The notes beneath the pieces were generated by a model. The model saw only the letters and a list, made by a program, of their open reading frames with translations, had not been told where the DNA came from and made no database searches. The position numbers and the translations under genes were made by a program. Positions 45,322-56,744 of a DNA stretch of 64,000 bases are shown piece after piece. Within the stretch, counting starts at the first letter, position 1; each line of letters begins with the position of its first letter. Source of the stretch: Mortierella alpina (Eukaryota; Mortierellomycota; Mortierellomycetes; Mortierellales; Mortierellaceae); NCBI GenBank assembly GCA_029449245.1, contig JANATF010000006.1, positions 2,294,001 through 2,358,000 of the forward strand, written 5' to 3'.

Positions 45322-45545
45322 TGTCACGGTATCCATGCGATATCGCGCGTTTTAATTGCTCGATCCATGGTGCGCATTATCGCACAATCACTCAAGAAGG
45401 AAGCGTTCGGTGCTTTGTTTTCTTTTTATATACATTGCGGCTCTAATATAAGTGTGTTACAAACAGGAACACATATGACAAGTGACGGATGAAAGAGAGA
45501 GGGAATGTGCATGCAAGTGTTTGATAGGAAGGGCAAACACAGTTC

Positions 45546-46894
45546 TTACCAGCCGCGCTGGGCATAGAGCTGCTCCTGGGGAATGTCGGAGATGTTGATG
45601 CCAACCATGGCCTCGCCGAGGTCCTCAGAGACCTCAGCAAGAACCTTGGGGTCCTTGAAGTGGGTCACAGCCTGGACGATGGCACGGGCGCGCTTGGCGG
45701 GGTCTCCCGACTTGAAGATGCCTGAGCCGACAAAGACACCATCGCATCCGAGCTGCATCATCAAGGCAGCATCAGCGGGGGTGGCGACACCACCGGCAGC
45801 AAAGTTGACGACGGGGAGACGTCCCAACTTGGCGGTCTCCTTGAGCAGGTGGTAAGGGGCCTGGATCTCCTTGGCGTAGGTGAAGAGCTCAGAGTCGTCC
45901 ATCAACTGAGCCTTACGGATCTCAGCCTTGACGGTGCGGCAGTGGCGAACAGCCTCGACAACGTTACCGGTACCAGCCTCGCCCTTAGTACGGATCATGG
46001 CAGCACCCTCGTTGATGCGACGAAGGGCCTCACCGAGGTTCTTGCAGCCGCAAACGAAGGGGACCTTGTAATCGTGCTTGTTGATGTGGTTCGACTCGTC
46101 GGCAGGGGTCAACACCTCGGACTCGTCAATGTAATCGACGCCCAAAGACTCGATAATCTGTTCAATGGGTCGCGTGAGGAGGAGGAGGAGGGCGGCAGAG
46201 GATTGAGTATCTACCGCTATCAAGCTTGCATATTCCTCACAGCAGCCCATTCAATGATTTGGCCTCTTGCGTGCTGTTCTCTTACCTGAGCCTCGACAAT
46301 GTGTCCAATGCGGACCTTGGCCATAACGGGGATGGAGACAGCGTTGATGATCTCGCGGATCATTCTGGGGTCAGACATGCGAGCGACACCGCCTAGGTTG
46401 TATACGAGCAGTGTAAGGCAGTTGGAATTAGCTGCTGCAAAGACGGGTCTATGCCCCACTGCTGCTGGCTTGTTGGCCGTTGTTGGATCCTGCTCTCTGA
46501 GAGCAGCGGCACTGCCGTGCTGCTCTTGATAGCTTTTAACAGGTCAAAGTGAGCCACATACCGTTCTTGCGGATATCAGCGGGAACACGCTCAAGAGCCA
46601 TGACGGCGCAGGCACCAGCCTTCTCGGCAATGATAGCCTGCTCGACGTTGATGACATCCATGATCACACCACCCTATTGACCATCCAATGCAACACGCTG
46701 GGATTAGAACTAGTGTAATGTGTCTCTTTGTTTCCGAATCAAGGTTCGCGAACGCATGGCATTTGCAAGCTGACCTTGAGCATCTGGGCGAGGCCGGCCT
46801 TGACGTTGAAGGAGGCGACCTCGGGGACCTCGGAGGCGGCGGAGAGGGCGGCACCCTGGGCAGGGACCAGGTTGGTGGGGGTGGGGAAGGTCAT
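45546..46894 (-). CDS. SNZ1: Pyridoxal 5'-phosphate synthase, PdxS/Snz subunit
   Basis: Synthase subunit of the DXP-independent vitamin B6 pathway; it works with the glutaminase Sno/PdxT, which is not in the window. Exons, as complement: 45546-46157, 46286-46392, 46562-46673, 46775-46894; 316 aa. Typical motifs are [116 protein letters not shown], and [20 protein letters not shown]. The first donor is GTCAGC, weaker than usual, but the join [16 protein letters not shown] is exact. It is divergent from the IPT-ankyrin gene. Confidence 0.96.
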
Positions 46895-47599
46895 TGTGTG
46901 CGGGGAAGTAGGGGCGGAGGTTGGATATGGGTGAGAAGAGAGAGCAAAGAGTGAGAGTGGTGAAGAAAAATAAACATGGCCTCGCTGGACGGCGTGCGAT
47001 TGGCCAGGCCTGACTCACAAAGCCACAGGCGCGCGATCCATCCGACGTGCTTCACAGGGCGTCGATCCATTTTGCCTGCGAGGCTACTGTGGAGACAAGC
47101 ATGCATATGCACACAATGGTCTCTTCTCGTGGACACTGCACAGCACACAACACACAACACACAACACACAGCGGAAGCAGCAGCAGCAGCAGGTTGTTCA
47201 GCCTGGAAGACAGTCACCGGCTATCCCATCTCTGTCAAGCTGCCTCGTTGTCGCAGACTGCACGCGCACGTTTCTGCGGCTGCGATACGAGGGCTGTGGC
47301 GCCCTTTGCGTCCCTGCGTTTGTGCCACCTGCAAGCGGGCTATTGCATTCATTCCATGGACATCATATCCCTTCATATAAGACCCGAGCTGCTCACCTGT
47401 TTTTTATCGATCATTTCGATTCCCGTCGTCTCTCTCTCCTTGCTAGCTCTCTCTCTCTGCCTGCTCCCTTCCTCGCTTTTCTGCCTCGCTCGCTGTCTCT
47501 TTCACCTTCTTTCACACTCCTCCGTCTCCTCCGTCTCCTCCTCCCTACACCTCTCTGCATCTGCTTCTACTGCCACCTGCTCATGCACCACCACCCCTA
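46895..47599. other. Divergent promoter region between SNZ1 and the IPT-ankyrin gene
   Basis: 705 nt. It includes an (ACACA/CACAA)n repeat at about 47136-47170 followed by a short (CAG)n. The 200 nt before the + strand gene are CT-rich. No coding gene seen. Confidence 0.55.
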
Positions 47600-50058
47600 A
47601 TGTCCGATTCCTCGACCGAATTCTCCTCGGCCTCCATCACTTTGAGCACTGCATGTCTCTCCATCGACTCCAGAGTTGACACTGCCGTCACATCCGCAGA
47701 ACCTCTTCACCATGAAGACTGTATAGACACGCTGCATTCAGAGCCTGCAGTTGCATCAAGAAATCCTCAGCAATCGCTCTCCGAAGACCCGGCATCTCTC
47801 TGCATTTCGCAAAAGGGGACTGAGCCAGGCGCCCTATCAACTGACGCGCACGCTCCTACAGACGCCTGGGCTGGTCAGGGACACTTCCCGCTGCTCTTGG
47901 GCGCAGTCTCTCGTCTCTCGGTACCCTTACGCGGAGGCGCCCGTATCGTTTTGACGGGGATGAACTTTCGAAGTAAGTTTGTCAGGCACTGTGTGCTTTT
48001 GAACACCCTTTCGCTCGAAATGATCCTATACCAACCCTTCACCCCCTCGACATTGTCATTGATAGAGGGCGTCCAAGTAATTTTCGCCTGTCCTCAATTG
48101 GATGGGACCCTTGGCCCCAAGGTTGTTACACCAAAGGTTCTCAAGAGCACAGAGCTCGAGCTCTTCTCCCCCTGTCTTCTCGACTGGTGGGTGTTCTTGA
48201 ACAAGACAGAAGCAGCGCCTGTATTGAAGCTATCCGTGTCTCTGGTATGCGCGGGCTCAAAGGACGCCTCGGATGTCGATACGGCATTCGAGATGATCGC
48301 AATTGAAGGTACGTACAGTACCTGGCGTCTAGCGCACGTTAAATATAGTCCATTGCGCTCCTTCAATTATGTTCCACGCCTCGGCAACGTTACACAAAGG
48401 CCCAAACCCACATTTGTTCTCACTCTCGTTATTGATAAAAACAGATTCCGAGACAGAATTGCTTCATGTCATCATCGCACTGCACCGGCAGTTGATACAG
48501 GCTAGCCTCACCAGCGACGCCGACTTCGAGACAGAGAGAAATGTAACTGAAAAACTGCTGGCAAGGCTGAGGAAAGTTTGACAAAAAATAATCATCTCAC
48601 TGACTCTGTAACACGCACTCACCTTGCTTACTCCATCGATCAGACACGGCAAAAAACCCTGACATTGCTGGGCCTTGAGAAACCACCCAGCGTCACCCGG
48701 TCGGAGCATCTAGCCCTCGGCGTCATCTACATGTTGGGCGACGAGTGTGATACGCTTACACTTGAAGGCATGAAAGTGTTGCAATCGACCACTGAGGATG
48801 GGCACGACATGCTACACCTTGCCGTCATTCTGGATCTACCCACCCTGGTCAGAGAGATTTCGCGACACCTGCTCGCAAGGTACAAGACTTTGTCAATGAC
48901 TGCGGAATGCAACATCTTTGCTGAGGATCCCAATGGACAGACACGTAAGTTAGTGCAGGTGTGCAGTATGAAAGATGCACCTTGGCACCATCGACTCAAA
49001 ATCTCCTCTGCTACACCCGTGATATAGCCATCGACTTTGCCCGAACTCTTGGGCGCGAAGAAATACAACAGGTCTTGGAGAGTACTCTGTCTGCGGCACG
49101 GGAATTCAGAGCTTCATCATTGGGCACCGCACATGGTTCACGTCCAACACTGCCTGCGAGGAGAACCACTAGAAGCGTGGAGGTTGAACCAGTGTCCTCC
49201 ACTGGAAGCGTCGCCAGCCTTCATTCGTCACTTGTCACGGAAGGCTCAAGTGAGGTTACGAATCGCCCTCTGCCGCCCACACCGTTCACCCCTTCCTACA
49301 ATGGGACAGCAGCTTGCACTCCTGAGCTGAACTCTTACTTCCAGACGCCCTCCGCTTCCAGCAGTGCAACGAGTCTACAGGATACCCGCACAGCTCATTC
49401 TTCGCCAAGAAACCACAATGCGCAGCTTAGCGGCGATTTGAGCAACCATCGTGAATCGCGACAGGCGCTCTATGAGGGATCGTTTGAGTACACCAGTTTA
49501 GACCCACGCAGCAGAACACTTGCATCTTCACCTGATGGCCCGCGCTCGTTTCTACCGTCCTCACCCTCTCAGGCCTCTGTCCACCTCCAAGAACAGCAGC
49601 AACATCATACTCCACACCATCTCTCCCAGCAACAGCAAATATACCCATATCCTCAGCATCTAGTTCCTCACTCCATCCCCATCCACACGAACGCCAATGG
49701 TACTCTGCCACTTCGGGCCAACTCGGTGCCGTTGCCAAGGCCCCATCATCCGCAGGTTTTTCAACGACCTCAATCGATATACCAGTCCTCTGTAGCGCCC
49801 TTCCGACCTCTGCCTGCAACGCCTTACCCTCCCACTGTGCCTCTACCGCCTCCAAAGCACATTGTCAAGCGCGTCAATAGGCCTAAGCAATTTACCGTGC
49901 CCTCAGGCCAAGATTATAGTGGAATAGAACCCGTGAATGAGGAACCACCACTGCATCACAACTACCCAGCACATCCGCAGTGTCAGGGACATGAACCTCA
50001 AGGCCACAACCCGCAGTTGTCGAACATAGATAGTAACATCAAAGTTCAGATCGGTTAA
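47600..50058 (+). CDS. IPT/TIG-like and ankyrin-repeat protein
   Basis: Exons: 47600-47972, 48066-48308, 48445-48575, 48644-48944, 49028-50058; 692 aa. Residues about 100-200 look like an IPT/TIG (immunoglobulin-like) fold: SVPLRGGARIVLTGMNFRKG, VQVIFACPQLDG, LELFSPCLLDWWVFLNK. A helical linker (ETELLHVIIALHRQLIQASL) is followed by ankyrin-like repeats (GHDMLHLAVILDLPTLVREI, DPNGQTPIDFARTLGREEIQ). The last 320 residues are Ser/Pro/Gln-rich and disordered. The IPT-ankyrin order occurs in fungal Mga2/Spt23-type and animal Rel/CAMTA-type regulators. Unlike Mga2/Spt23 there is no C-terminal TM helix. Introns 3 (GTTTGA) and 4 (83 nt) were chosen by phase; intron 4 makes the diagnostic NGQTPIDFA. 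Confidence 0.68.
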
Positions 50059-51247
50059 GGCATTAAACCTGCGTGCAAGAACAGCAGGGCCGCAAAAACG
50101 CTCAGCAAGAAGAAAGAAAAGAGAAAAGAGCGGACGAACGGTGCAAGGACATTAGGTCTGCATCAGGGGTGCAGAGGATGGACAATGGTCGACAAGAGGG
50201 GAAAAAAGGGACACTGATTTCGATTGTAACCAAAAAGATATGTCACATTCCATCTTTCATTTCCCACCCTCCCTTTACCTCCATTTGTCCATCCATACGT
50301 CTCGCAATCGTCTTTTCATGACGCGCGCGCATACTCTACTCACGTTCACCTCCGTTCTACGTGTATTTTCTGCTGGCCCATGTGGGGTTATCGAAAGGGA
50401 GGGGAGACTGGAATCGTGCGTTAGATATGCCATGCCAGTGTCTACATTGGGCCACAAGTGTGTTTTCTCAACCCTGTGCAGATAGAAGATGAGTGCTCCC
50501 TCCATCTGCTCGACCCAAAGGCCTCTTGACTCTTGCCTCTGGTCTTGTTGGTTATATCCTAGACAGGACTGAACCTGAAAAGAATTGTCTAAAAGGGGTT
50601 TATACCACCCATTTACCACTACCACCCACTACTGCCCACGAACAACTGGAGCGTTCCTGTGGACTAACGCTATGCATATCAAACTCTCACGACTCTCGAA
50701 CCCTCTCCTTCCATCCCTGATCGTCCTCTACCCATTTGCTCGCGCGAGTGAATGCAAGAGAAAGGTAAGCAAGCATACCTTGGTTGGTTGGTTTGAATAT
50801 GAATCGCGCGAGAGATATTCTTGCCGCAAACAGTTGTTCGCGCTGGTGATAGCAGACCTCATTCTTGCATTCTCCTCCGACCCCAATTGCTGCTCGTTCT
50901 GTGCTCGTTCTTCACTCCTCCTGGTTGACAGTTCGTTCTTCTCTTCCCAGCCAGCTTCAACCTCAGCACTTTGCAACCGAACAGTCGACCAAGTGCAGGA
51001 CTAAACACAGGGCAAAGGCACAGCTATTCCACCCCTGCCTCATCTCCATTTACAACTTCTGGACACTTACCCATCACTCACAAGTGGACTCACTCTTGGG
51101 TCTACAATCCCTATACCCAACAATCCCATCACTAGTCCCAGCACACCCTTTTCGCTGTCCCATCATTTTACCCAGCTGCGTATTCCCCCATACTCCTTCC
51201 CCTACGTACCTTCTTTTGACATACTACCCCAAGCAGCAGCAACTGCC
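50059..51247. other. Intergenic, long 5' region of the low-complexity gene
   Basis: About 1.2 kb with only short low-complexity frames. The last 250 nt are C/T-rich leader-like sequence. No gene recognised. Confidence 0.55.
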
Positions 51248-54100
51248 ATGCAATCGGCCAGTCTTCAAATACCCCGCTGTGTTCTCGCACAAAGCTTTCT
51301 CGACAACCTTTCTCAAAGCACTGGCAGCAGCGACAACATCACCGATTGTGAAGGCCAAGACAGAAATACTGATCTTGATGAAGAGTACCAGGGCTTAGTC
51401 CACGCCAATGGACTTCAAGGAGCTAGCCATTCTCGAAAAACGACGACGATGGATTTGAACACAGCCTTTCAACACGCCGACGCAGAGAGCGCGCACCACA
51501 TGCCGGGCATCATTAGCAACCGGCAATATGCACGGGCAGAGAACGACATGCTCCGGGAGGGACGACACTACCATCGTTATGAGCACAGGGAGCTCCTCCA
51601 GCACCTGCAACGTCAACCCGTGCATTTTCAGCAACAGCAGCAGTACGAGTCTGGTGCGGACCAGTATCTGTCATCGCCAGAATATCCGCACCAACAGCCG
51701 CAACCTGGTTACCAACGGCAAACTCACCATCGACACTCGCCCACCTCTACAGACGCTGGTGCATATCATCATCAGCATGACCTGCACCAGCAACAGAGGC
51801 AACAGCGCATCCATGCCGAGATGAGGCATCTCGAAAGTATGTTCCCACCTCTGCACGACTCGCCTCAGGAAGAGACCTCCAGTGAACAGATGCTTCAAAA
51901 ATCCTTCGCGTCAAGAACGCGTCAGATTCACTTGCTTCCGCCACCGATCGTGATCCCGAAGGAGAGCCCGCAGCATCTCAGTAGCCATAACAAGCCGCAA
52001 CATCAGCAACAGCAGCAGCAGCAACAGCGAGGTGCATCTCCGAAGAAGCCTCTGCACCCTCTCCCCTCCCCTCCTTCATCCAGCACCTCCCCGGAGTCGC
52101 CTTCCAGTCTGGCGATACACCTATACGTCCATCACCATCACCATCACCATTCACAAGAAACAACATCGCCAGCGTCGCTCAATGCATCCTCCAAATCCTC
52201 AGAGTTTGCCTCGCCGTCAGCACCCAACCTTCCGTCGTCTCCTTCAACATCCAAAGCAAGATCATCAGCTCTACCCTTGGGGCAGGACCCTGAATACCAC
52301 TCTGAAACTCACAGCGGCAATACCTCTTTACCTTCACCCATCTCTCCCTCAACGGATGCGATTCCGTCCACAGCACCCCTGGTAGCCCCACGTCCCGTAG
52401 CCCCGCTCCTACCTTCGCTCGCCATCCCGACCTCACCTTCCTCCATCTCCCCACTAACCCCAGACGAAAACGACGCCTCCTCAAAGTTGCCGTGGTTCAA
52501 CCACCCGCAGAGCCTCGCCAACGCCAGCTCCAACACATCGCTGTCTCAAAAGCAACAACAGCAACAAACAGAACAGCAACTACCACCTCAACCACAGCTG
52601 TCAGAAAAGGCACAGGTACCAGTACAAGTACAACCACCAAGACGACATCGACACTACCGCCCTCAACTGCCCGACCCCACCCTCTCGCAACAACTCCTGT
52701 CGACCATCTCTTCCAAGGACCTCGCTAGGTTGTACGTCCACGCAGCCCACCATCTGCACTCGCACCAACCGATCCGACACTATGTCCTCATGAAGATGAT
52801 CATGACGCAGGCAGAACTGGCCCAGTTTGGTCGACTTCGGGCCGACATGCCTCGCGCCCCAGGTCCGTCCACAGGCGCGAAACCGAGACAGAGGATCGGG
52901 TTTGGATCCCAGGCGAACACAGGATTGGGCGCTCGACCTAAAGTGCCTTCGAAGCTGGGGTTGCATGTGAGTACGATGGATTACTACAACAACAACAGCA
53001 ATAATAATAACAACGACGACGACGACAACGGCGACCGCTGCTGCTCGCGCCAGACGCAACAACAACTGCAGCAGAATCGTCATTATTATCCTCATCCTCA
53101 TCCTTTGTCGCTGTCACCTCTGGTCAAGAAGAAAAAGAGCAACAACAGTAACAACAATGGGCAGTCAAAATCGAAGAAGAGGACCTCCGTCCCCTGGACA
53201 CAGACATTATCGTCGTTCCTGTCCTCGAGTGCACTCTCTCAGAGCAAGAAGCGCCCCCTGTCATTGACCTTGACGCTCAAAGCCCTAAAACCCCAGCAGT
53301 CAATTCCGAAAAAATCACACTCCTGGTACGGCACCTCTCCCTCTCGGCAGTTTGAAGAGATGGAACTGGGCGAGTCCTTAGAGGAGGAGCAAGGGGATTT
53401 TGACATAGAGGACGATGACGAAGACGACGACGACGAAGACCGCAACGAGCAAGAGTTGGAGCACGACGACGAAGAACAGGAAGAGAACTACTGGACCGCG
53501 TTGAGGAAAGCCAACAACCGCAGCCAGAGAGGCCTCACGCGATCCACCTCTGCCATAGAGTTGAGGCAACAGCATGATCTGGAGCACCTGGAAACAACTG
53601 CACGTTCGCTTTCGTACAAGCAGCATGCAGTCGTCGACAAGCAGGGCGCTGATCTCTATTATCACCAGCAACAACATCAACAACATCAACAACATCAACA
53701 ACATCAACAGCAACAGCACAAGCGGTTGCTCTATCCATTGGCCATCCCGCTGCAGTCTTTATCCAGCAACACCAGCAGCAACCATCACCTGGCCATGGGC
53801 AAATCCAAAAATGCGCGCCGCAGAGCAGGCGTTCCTTCGTCGACTGCAACCATGGCATCCCTGCCCTCGTCTCCAGTGCAGCGGCGCAGCACAAACACAT
53901 TCTCATCATCCTCGTCCCTCTCAACCCTACCTGCGTCCTCCCATTCACCATGGCCGTCCACTTGGTCCTTTTTCGCTCCAGAGTCCTTTGGGTTTTCGGG
54001 TCTGCTGATGCTCTCGCTCTTTTTCTGTGTCCTTTACCTGTTCGAAGGCACCACCCACTATTATAATCTGCAGAAGGCTCTGCTGTCCATTATTCTCTAA
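51248..54100 (+). CDS. Low-complexity Gln/His/Ser-rich protein with C-terminal membrane anchor (orphan)
   Basis: Single exon, 950 aa, no family recognised. The body is disordered: Gln runs (KPQHQQQQQQQQ), a His run (VHHHHHHHSQ), Ser/Pro tracts, Asn/Asp tracts (NNNSNNNNNDDDDNGD), and an acidic block (DIEDDDEDDDDEDRNEQELE). One ordered patch near residues 470-540 is helical and non-repetitive: PTLSQQLLSTISSKDLARLY, VHAAHHLHSHQPIRHYVLMK, MIMTQAELAQFGRL. The extreme C-terminus is hydrophobic (GFSGLLMLSLFFCVLYLFEG, residues about 917-936) with a short tail, so the protein is probably tail-anchored. The patch plus anchor suggests a real gene despite the repeats. Confidence 0.7.
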   Translation: MQSASLQIPRCVLAQSFLDNLSQSTGSSDNITDCEGQDRNTDLDEEYQGLVHANGLQGASHSRKTTTMDLNTAFQHADAESAHHMPGIISNRQYARAENDMLREGRHYHRYEHRELLQHLQRQPVHFQQQQQYESGADQYLSSPEYPHQQPQPGYQRQTHHRHSPTSTDAGAYHHQHDLHQQQRQQRIHAEMRHLESMFPPLHDSPQEETSSEQMLQKSFASRTRQIHLLPPPIVIPKESPQHLSSHNKPQHQQQQQQQQRGASPKKPLHPLPSPPSSSTSPESPSSLAIHLYVHHHHHHHSQETTSPASLNASSKSSEFASPSAPNLPSSPSTSKARSSALPLGQDPEYHSETHSGNTSLPSPISPSTDAIPSTAPLVAPRPVAPLLPSLAIPTSPSSISPLTPDENDASSKLPWFNHPQSLANASSNTSLSQKQQQQQTEQQLPPQPQLSEKAQVPVQVQPPRRHRHYRPQLPDPTLSQQLLSTISSKDLARLYVHAAHHLHSHQPIRHYVLMKMIMTQAELAQFGRLRADMPRAPGPSTGAKPRQRIGFGSQANTGLGARPKVPSKLGLHVSTMDYYNNNSNNNNNDDDDNGDRCCSRQTQQQLQQNRHYYPHPHPLSLSPLVKKKKSNNSNNNGQSKSKKRTSVPWTQTLSSFLSSSALSQSKKRPLSLTLTLKALKPQQSIPKKSHSWYGTSPSRQFEEMELGESLEEEQGDFDIEDDDEDDDDEDRNEQELEHDDEEQEENYWTALRKANNRSQRGLTRSTSAIELRQQHDLEHLETTARSLSYKQHAVVDKQGADLYYHQQQHQQHQQHQQHQQQQHKRLLYPLAIPLQSLSSNTSSNHHLAMGKSKNARRRAGVPSSTATMASLPSSPVQRRSTNTFSSSSSLSTLPASSHSPWPSTWSFFAPESFGFSGLLMLSLFFCVLYLFEGTTHYYNLQKALLSIIL
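53665..53712 (+). repeat. (CAACAT)n-type coding repeat
   Basis: Tandem CAACAACAT units coding Gln-Gln-His in frame within the low-complexity gene. Confidence 0.85.
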
Positions 54101-54485
54101 CACATTGTTGTATATAACACATCTCACTCTGTCCCTTCCTCTCTCTCTTTGCTTTGCGTCGATTACCACCCCCATATAGATGTATACCTCGTCAACTTCA
54201 TCCATAGACAATTTCATCCAGGAAAAATAGAAAAAGAAATAAACAAGTACGCAACAAACAGTTCACCAGCCAACACTCTCATACCGCTTTACTATTGCTA
54301 CAAACCCGTTAGAAAAAAAAAGAGAAAAAAAAACGGGGGGTTTTCCTTGGTTCCTTGGGAGTTTGTACCTGCTTTATACCTTCAACATAGGGTATTCCTT
54401 GTTCACCATCGCTTTTGCTGGTCATGTTCTCGGCCAAGGGGAGGGGTGCTGCCCCTCAGGAACACACGCGACAGAAGAAGAAACA
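54101..54485. other. Convergent 3' region between the orphan gene and DCP2
   Basis: 385 nt between the stop codons of two converging genes. A-rich (54300-54340) and T-rich patches fit poly(A) signals on both sides. No gene. Confidence 0.6.
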
Positions 54486-56744
54486 TCAGATGAGGGCATC
54501 CATGTCGAACGAAAAGTTCTGCATGGCCTTGCCTTTGGCTGCAGGTCGGCCACTATTGACATGGCCTGGAGTGTGGACGCTGTTGATGCTGCCCGTGCTA
54601 TGGTGATGGTTATGGCGACTGTTGCCGTTACCATTACTGGTGTTGCGGGTGTTGCTGCCATTGCTGTTACTATTGCTGTTTCGGGCACCGTTTGCGGCAC
54701 CAAATCTGCCATCGTTCGCGCTCCCGTTTCCTGCCCCATGGTCCGTAGCTCCTGCACTAGTGCCTTTTAACAACGCCAGCAAGTCCACAGATCCATTCCT
54801 CGAGCGCACGGGTGACGCTGCTGCAGAGGCATGGTGGATCTTGGGTGAGAAATCAGGCCCATGAGATCCCGGACTCTGCCCAAAACCGCGATGTATCGCG
54901 GCCTGATTCGACAATGCAGGAGACGCACCATTGGCGGGATGGCTGGCATGAAGCAAAGGGCTACTGCCTGCCGTAGCAGAGATTCCAAGGATGGCTTTTA
55001 GGGCATCACTTCCGTGTTGATACGAGGCCGAGGAAGAGGATGATGTCAATGGCGTGGAAAGTGGACGGCCAGAAGACGATGTCTGGTGCTGAAGGGTCGG
55101 AGATCCAGTGACAACCCCATCCCGACCGAACATGTTGGCATTGCTGTTATTCTGGATGCCCAACAAGGCTTTGAGCGATTCGCTGCTATCCCTGGAATCC
55201 CGCATCGGTGGCGAGGATATCTGCAGTACAGAAGCATGCTGGGGTGTAGGGGTGATATCTTGTGACGATTGAACCTTCCCGATACCTAGCATGTTTTTTA
55301 GCATCTCAGAGTCCAGTCGCGCCTCTGCTGAAGATACGGGTGCTGCCTGCTGGTGCTGGTGCTGGTGTTGTGATCCGGCGACGACATTGTTGTCGTGGGT
55401 ATGATGCTGCATCGACTGCGCATGTTGACCTTTGCTACGCTTTGTGTTTCTCTTTTGTACAGTGATCCAGTTCTTCAACTTGCTACTCGGGGCGGGTCGG
55501 CGAGGAAATAGTGCAACATTCGTATTTGTTAACGACCGGTGTTAGACCACAACGCACGCCCACGTCCCGCACTTGCTAAAACACGTTTCAACGGTTCTTA
55601 CTGGACAAAAGGCGTCACCATGTAATACCGGCTGGGGTTCTTGGCGCCATTACCCCTCTCCGTACCGCTCTCCTTGCCCGAGTGGGTGCCTTTTTCGATT
55701 GGTTTAGGCTTGGACGTTGGCAGCTCCGCGATATAGTGCCATTCGATTTTCTAAATGGAACAACCGCAAGAAGGTGTCAAAAACTATGTGCCCATAGGCT
55801 CGTCTGGAAGCATCCAGCAAGGGGCAACCATGGTTGCTGGTGGACTCACACTAATCTCCTTTCGGGTCTGCGGCTCGAATACTGTGCTTTCAGACACTCC
55901 TTTGATAATATACAGGCGAATCCGTTGATCCTTGATAGTTTGTTCCACAAAGTCCTCGTCCTTGATCATGTCGGTTGCGTCGAATCCTGTCTCTTCCCAG
56001 ACCTACAGCCGCGTTTCATCGAAACAAAGAAAAAGTAGGGAGCCTTTAGCTACTGTCGGTGAAATAACTAAGGGAGCCTAGTATACCTTTCAACGGAAGG
56101 TTGTCAACATGATCCCTACCTCACGGACTGCACAGTCAGCATCCGGTTCGTCCTTGTTGATTTTGCCTTTTGGGAAACCCCATCCTGAGCGAGCTGTCCA
56201 TCCCTTGACCAATATACACTGTTGTAGGGCAAAAAAAGGCAGTAAAAAAAAAAGGGAAGAGTCAGCGATCGAGGCTCACCTCGTGAGTCCATGTCCTTTT
56301 TGTGCATAAGGCGAAGCTTAATACCTTGTCCATGGCCTCGTTGAGAATGATGGCTCCGCAGACTGGCACCCTGATCTTGTACTCCATAAAGTTGGCGAAC
56401 GCGGTTTCGTGCTCGTTGGACCATTCGTGCAGCAGCGGACAGTGCTGGAAGAACTTTGCAGAAAAGTTTTTGAGGTTGAAGCTTGGGAGCGACGGGTTCT
56501 GCTCCCGTACAAAGTCCTCATAGAACCAATGGGCCTGCTCGATTTGGAAGCAAATGCGTTCTACCGAGGCGAGTTCCTCGTCAGGGACATTGATGATGAA
56601 GCGGCTAGCCCATGAAAAAAAAGAGACTGTTAGGGCAGTGCATCAGAGAGCGAGAGACAAGGGCGGGCGGCATAGTCCTTTCGTTTAAGCTTACCTCGAG
56701 AGATCGTCGAGCACATTGTCGAAGGTTGCGTTGGCCCATGCCAT
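54486..56744 (-). CDS. DCP2: mRNA decapping enzyme Dcp2
   Basis: Nudix hydrolase that removes the 5' cap in P-bodies. Exons, as complement: 54486-55482, 55602-55750, 55850-56002, 56120-56218, 56325-56604, 56695-56744; 575 aa. The N-terminal regulatory domain is [40 protein letters not shown]. The catalytic domain has [16 protein letters not shown] and the Nudix box at about 128-149 ([20 protein letters not shown]). Box B follows ([20 protein letters not shown]). The disordered tail carries four short leucine motifs: [27 protein letters not shown] and DLLALLKG. These are the helical leucine-rich motifs known to bind Edc3/Pat1. Junctions are all in phase. Confidence 0.95.

Noticed and set aside
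48578-49027. Separate small gene or frameshift in the ankyrin region
   Set aside because: An 83-nt intron (48945-49027) fixes the frame and recreates NGQTPIDFA, so no frameshift is needed.
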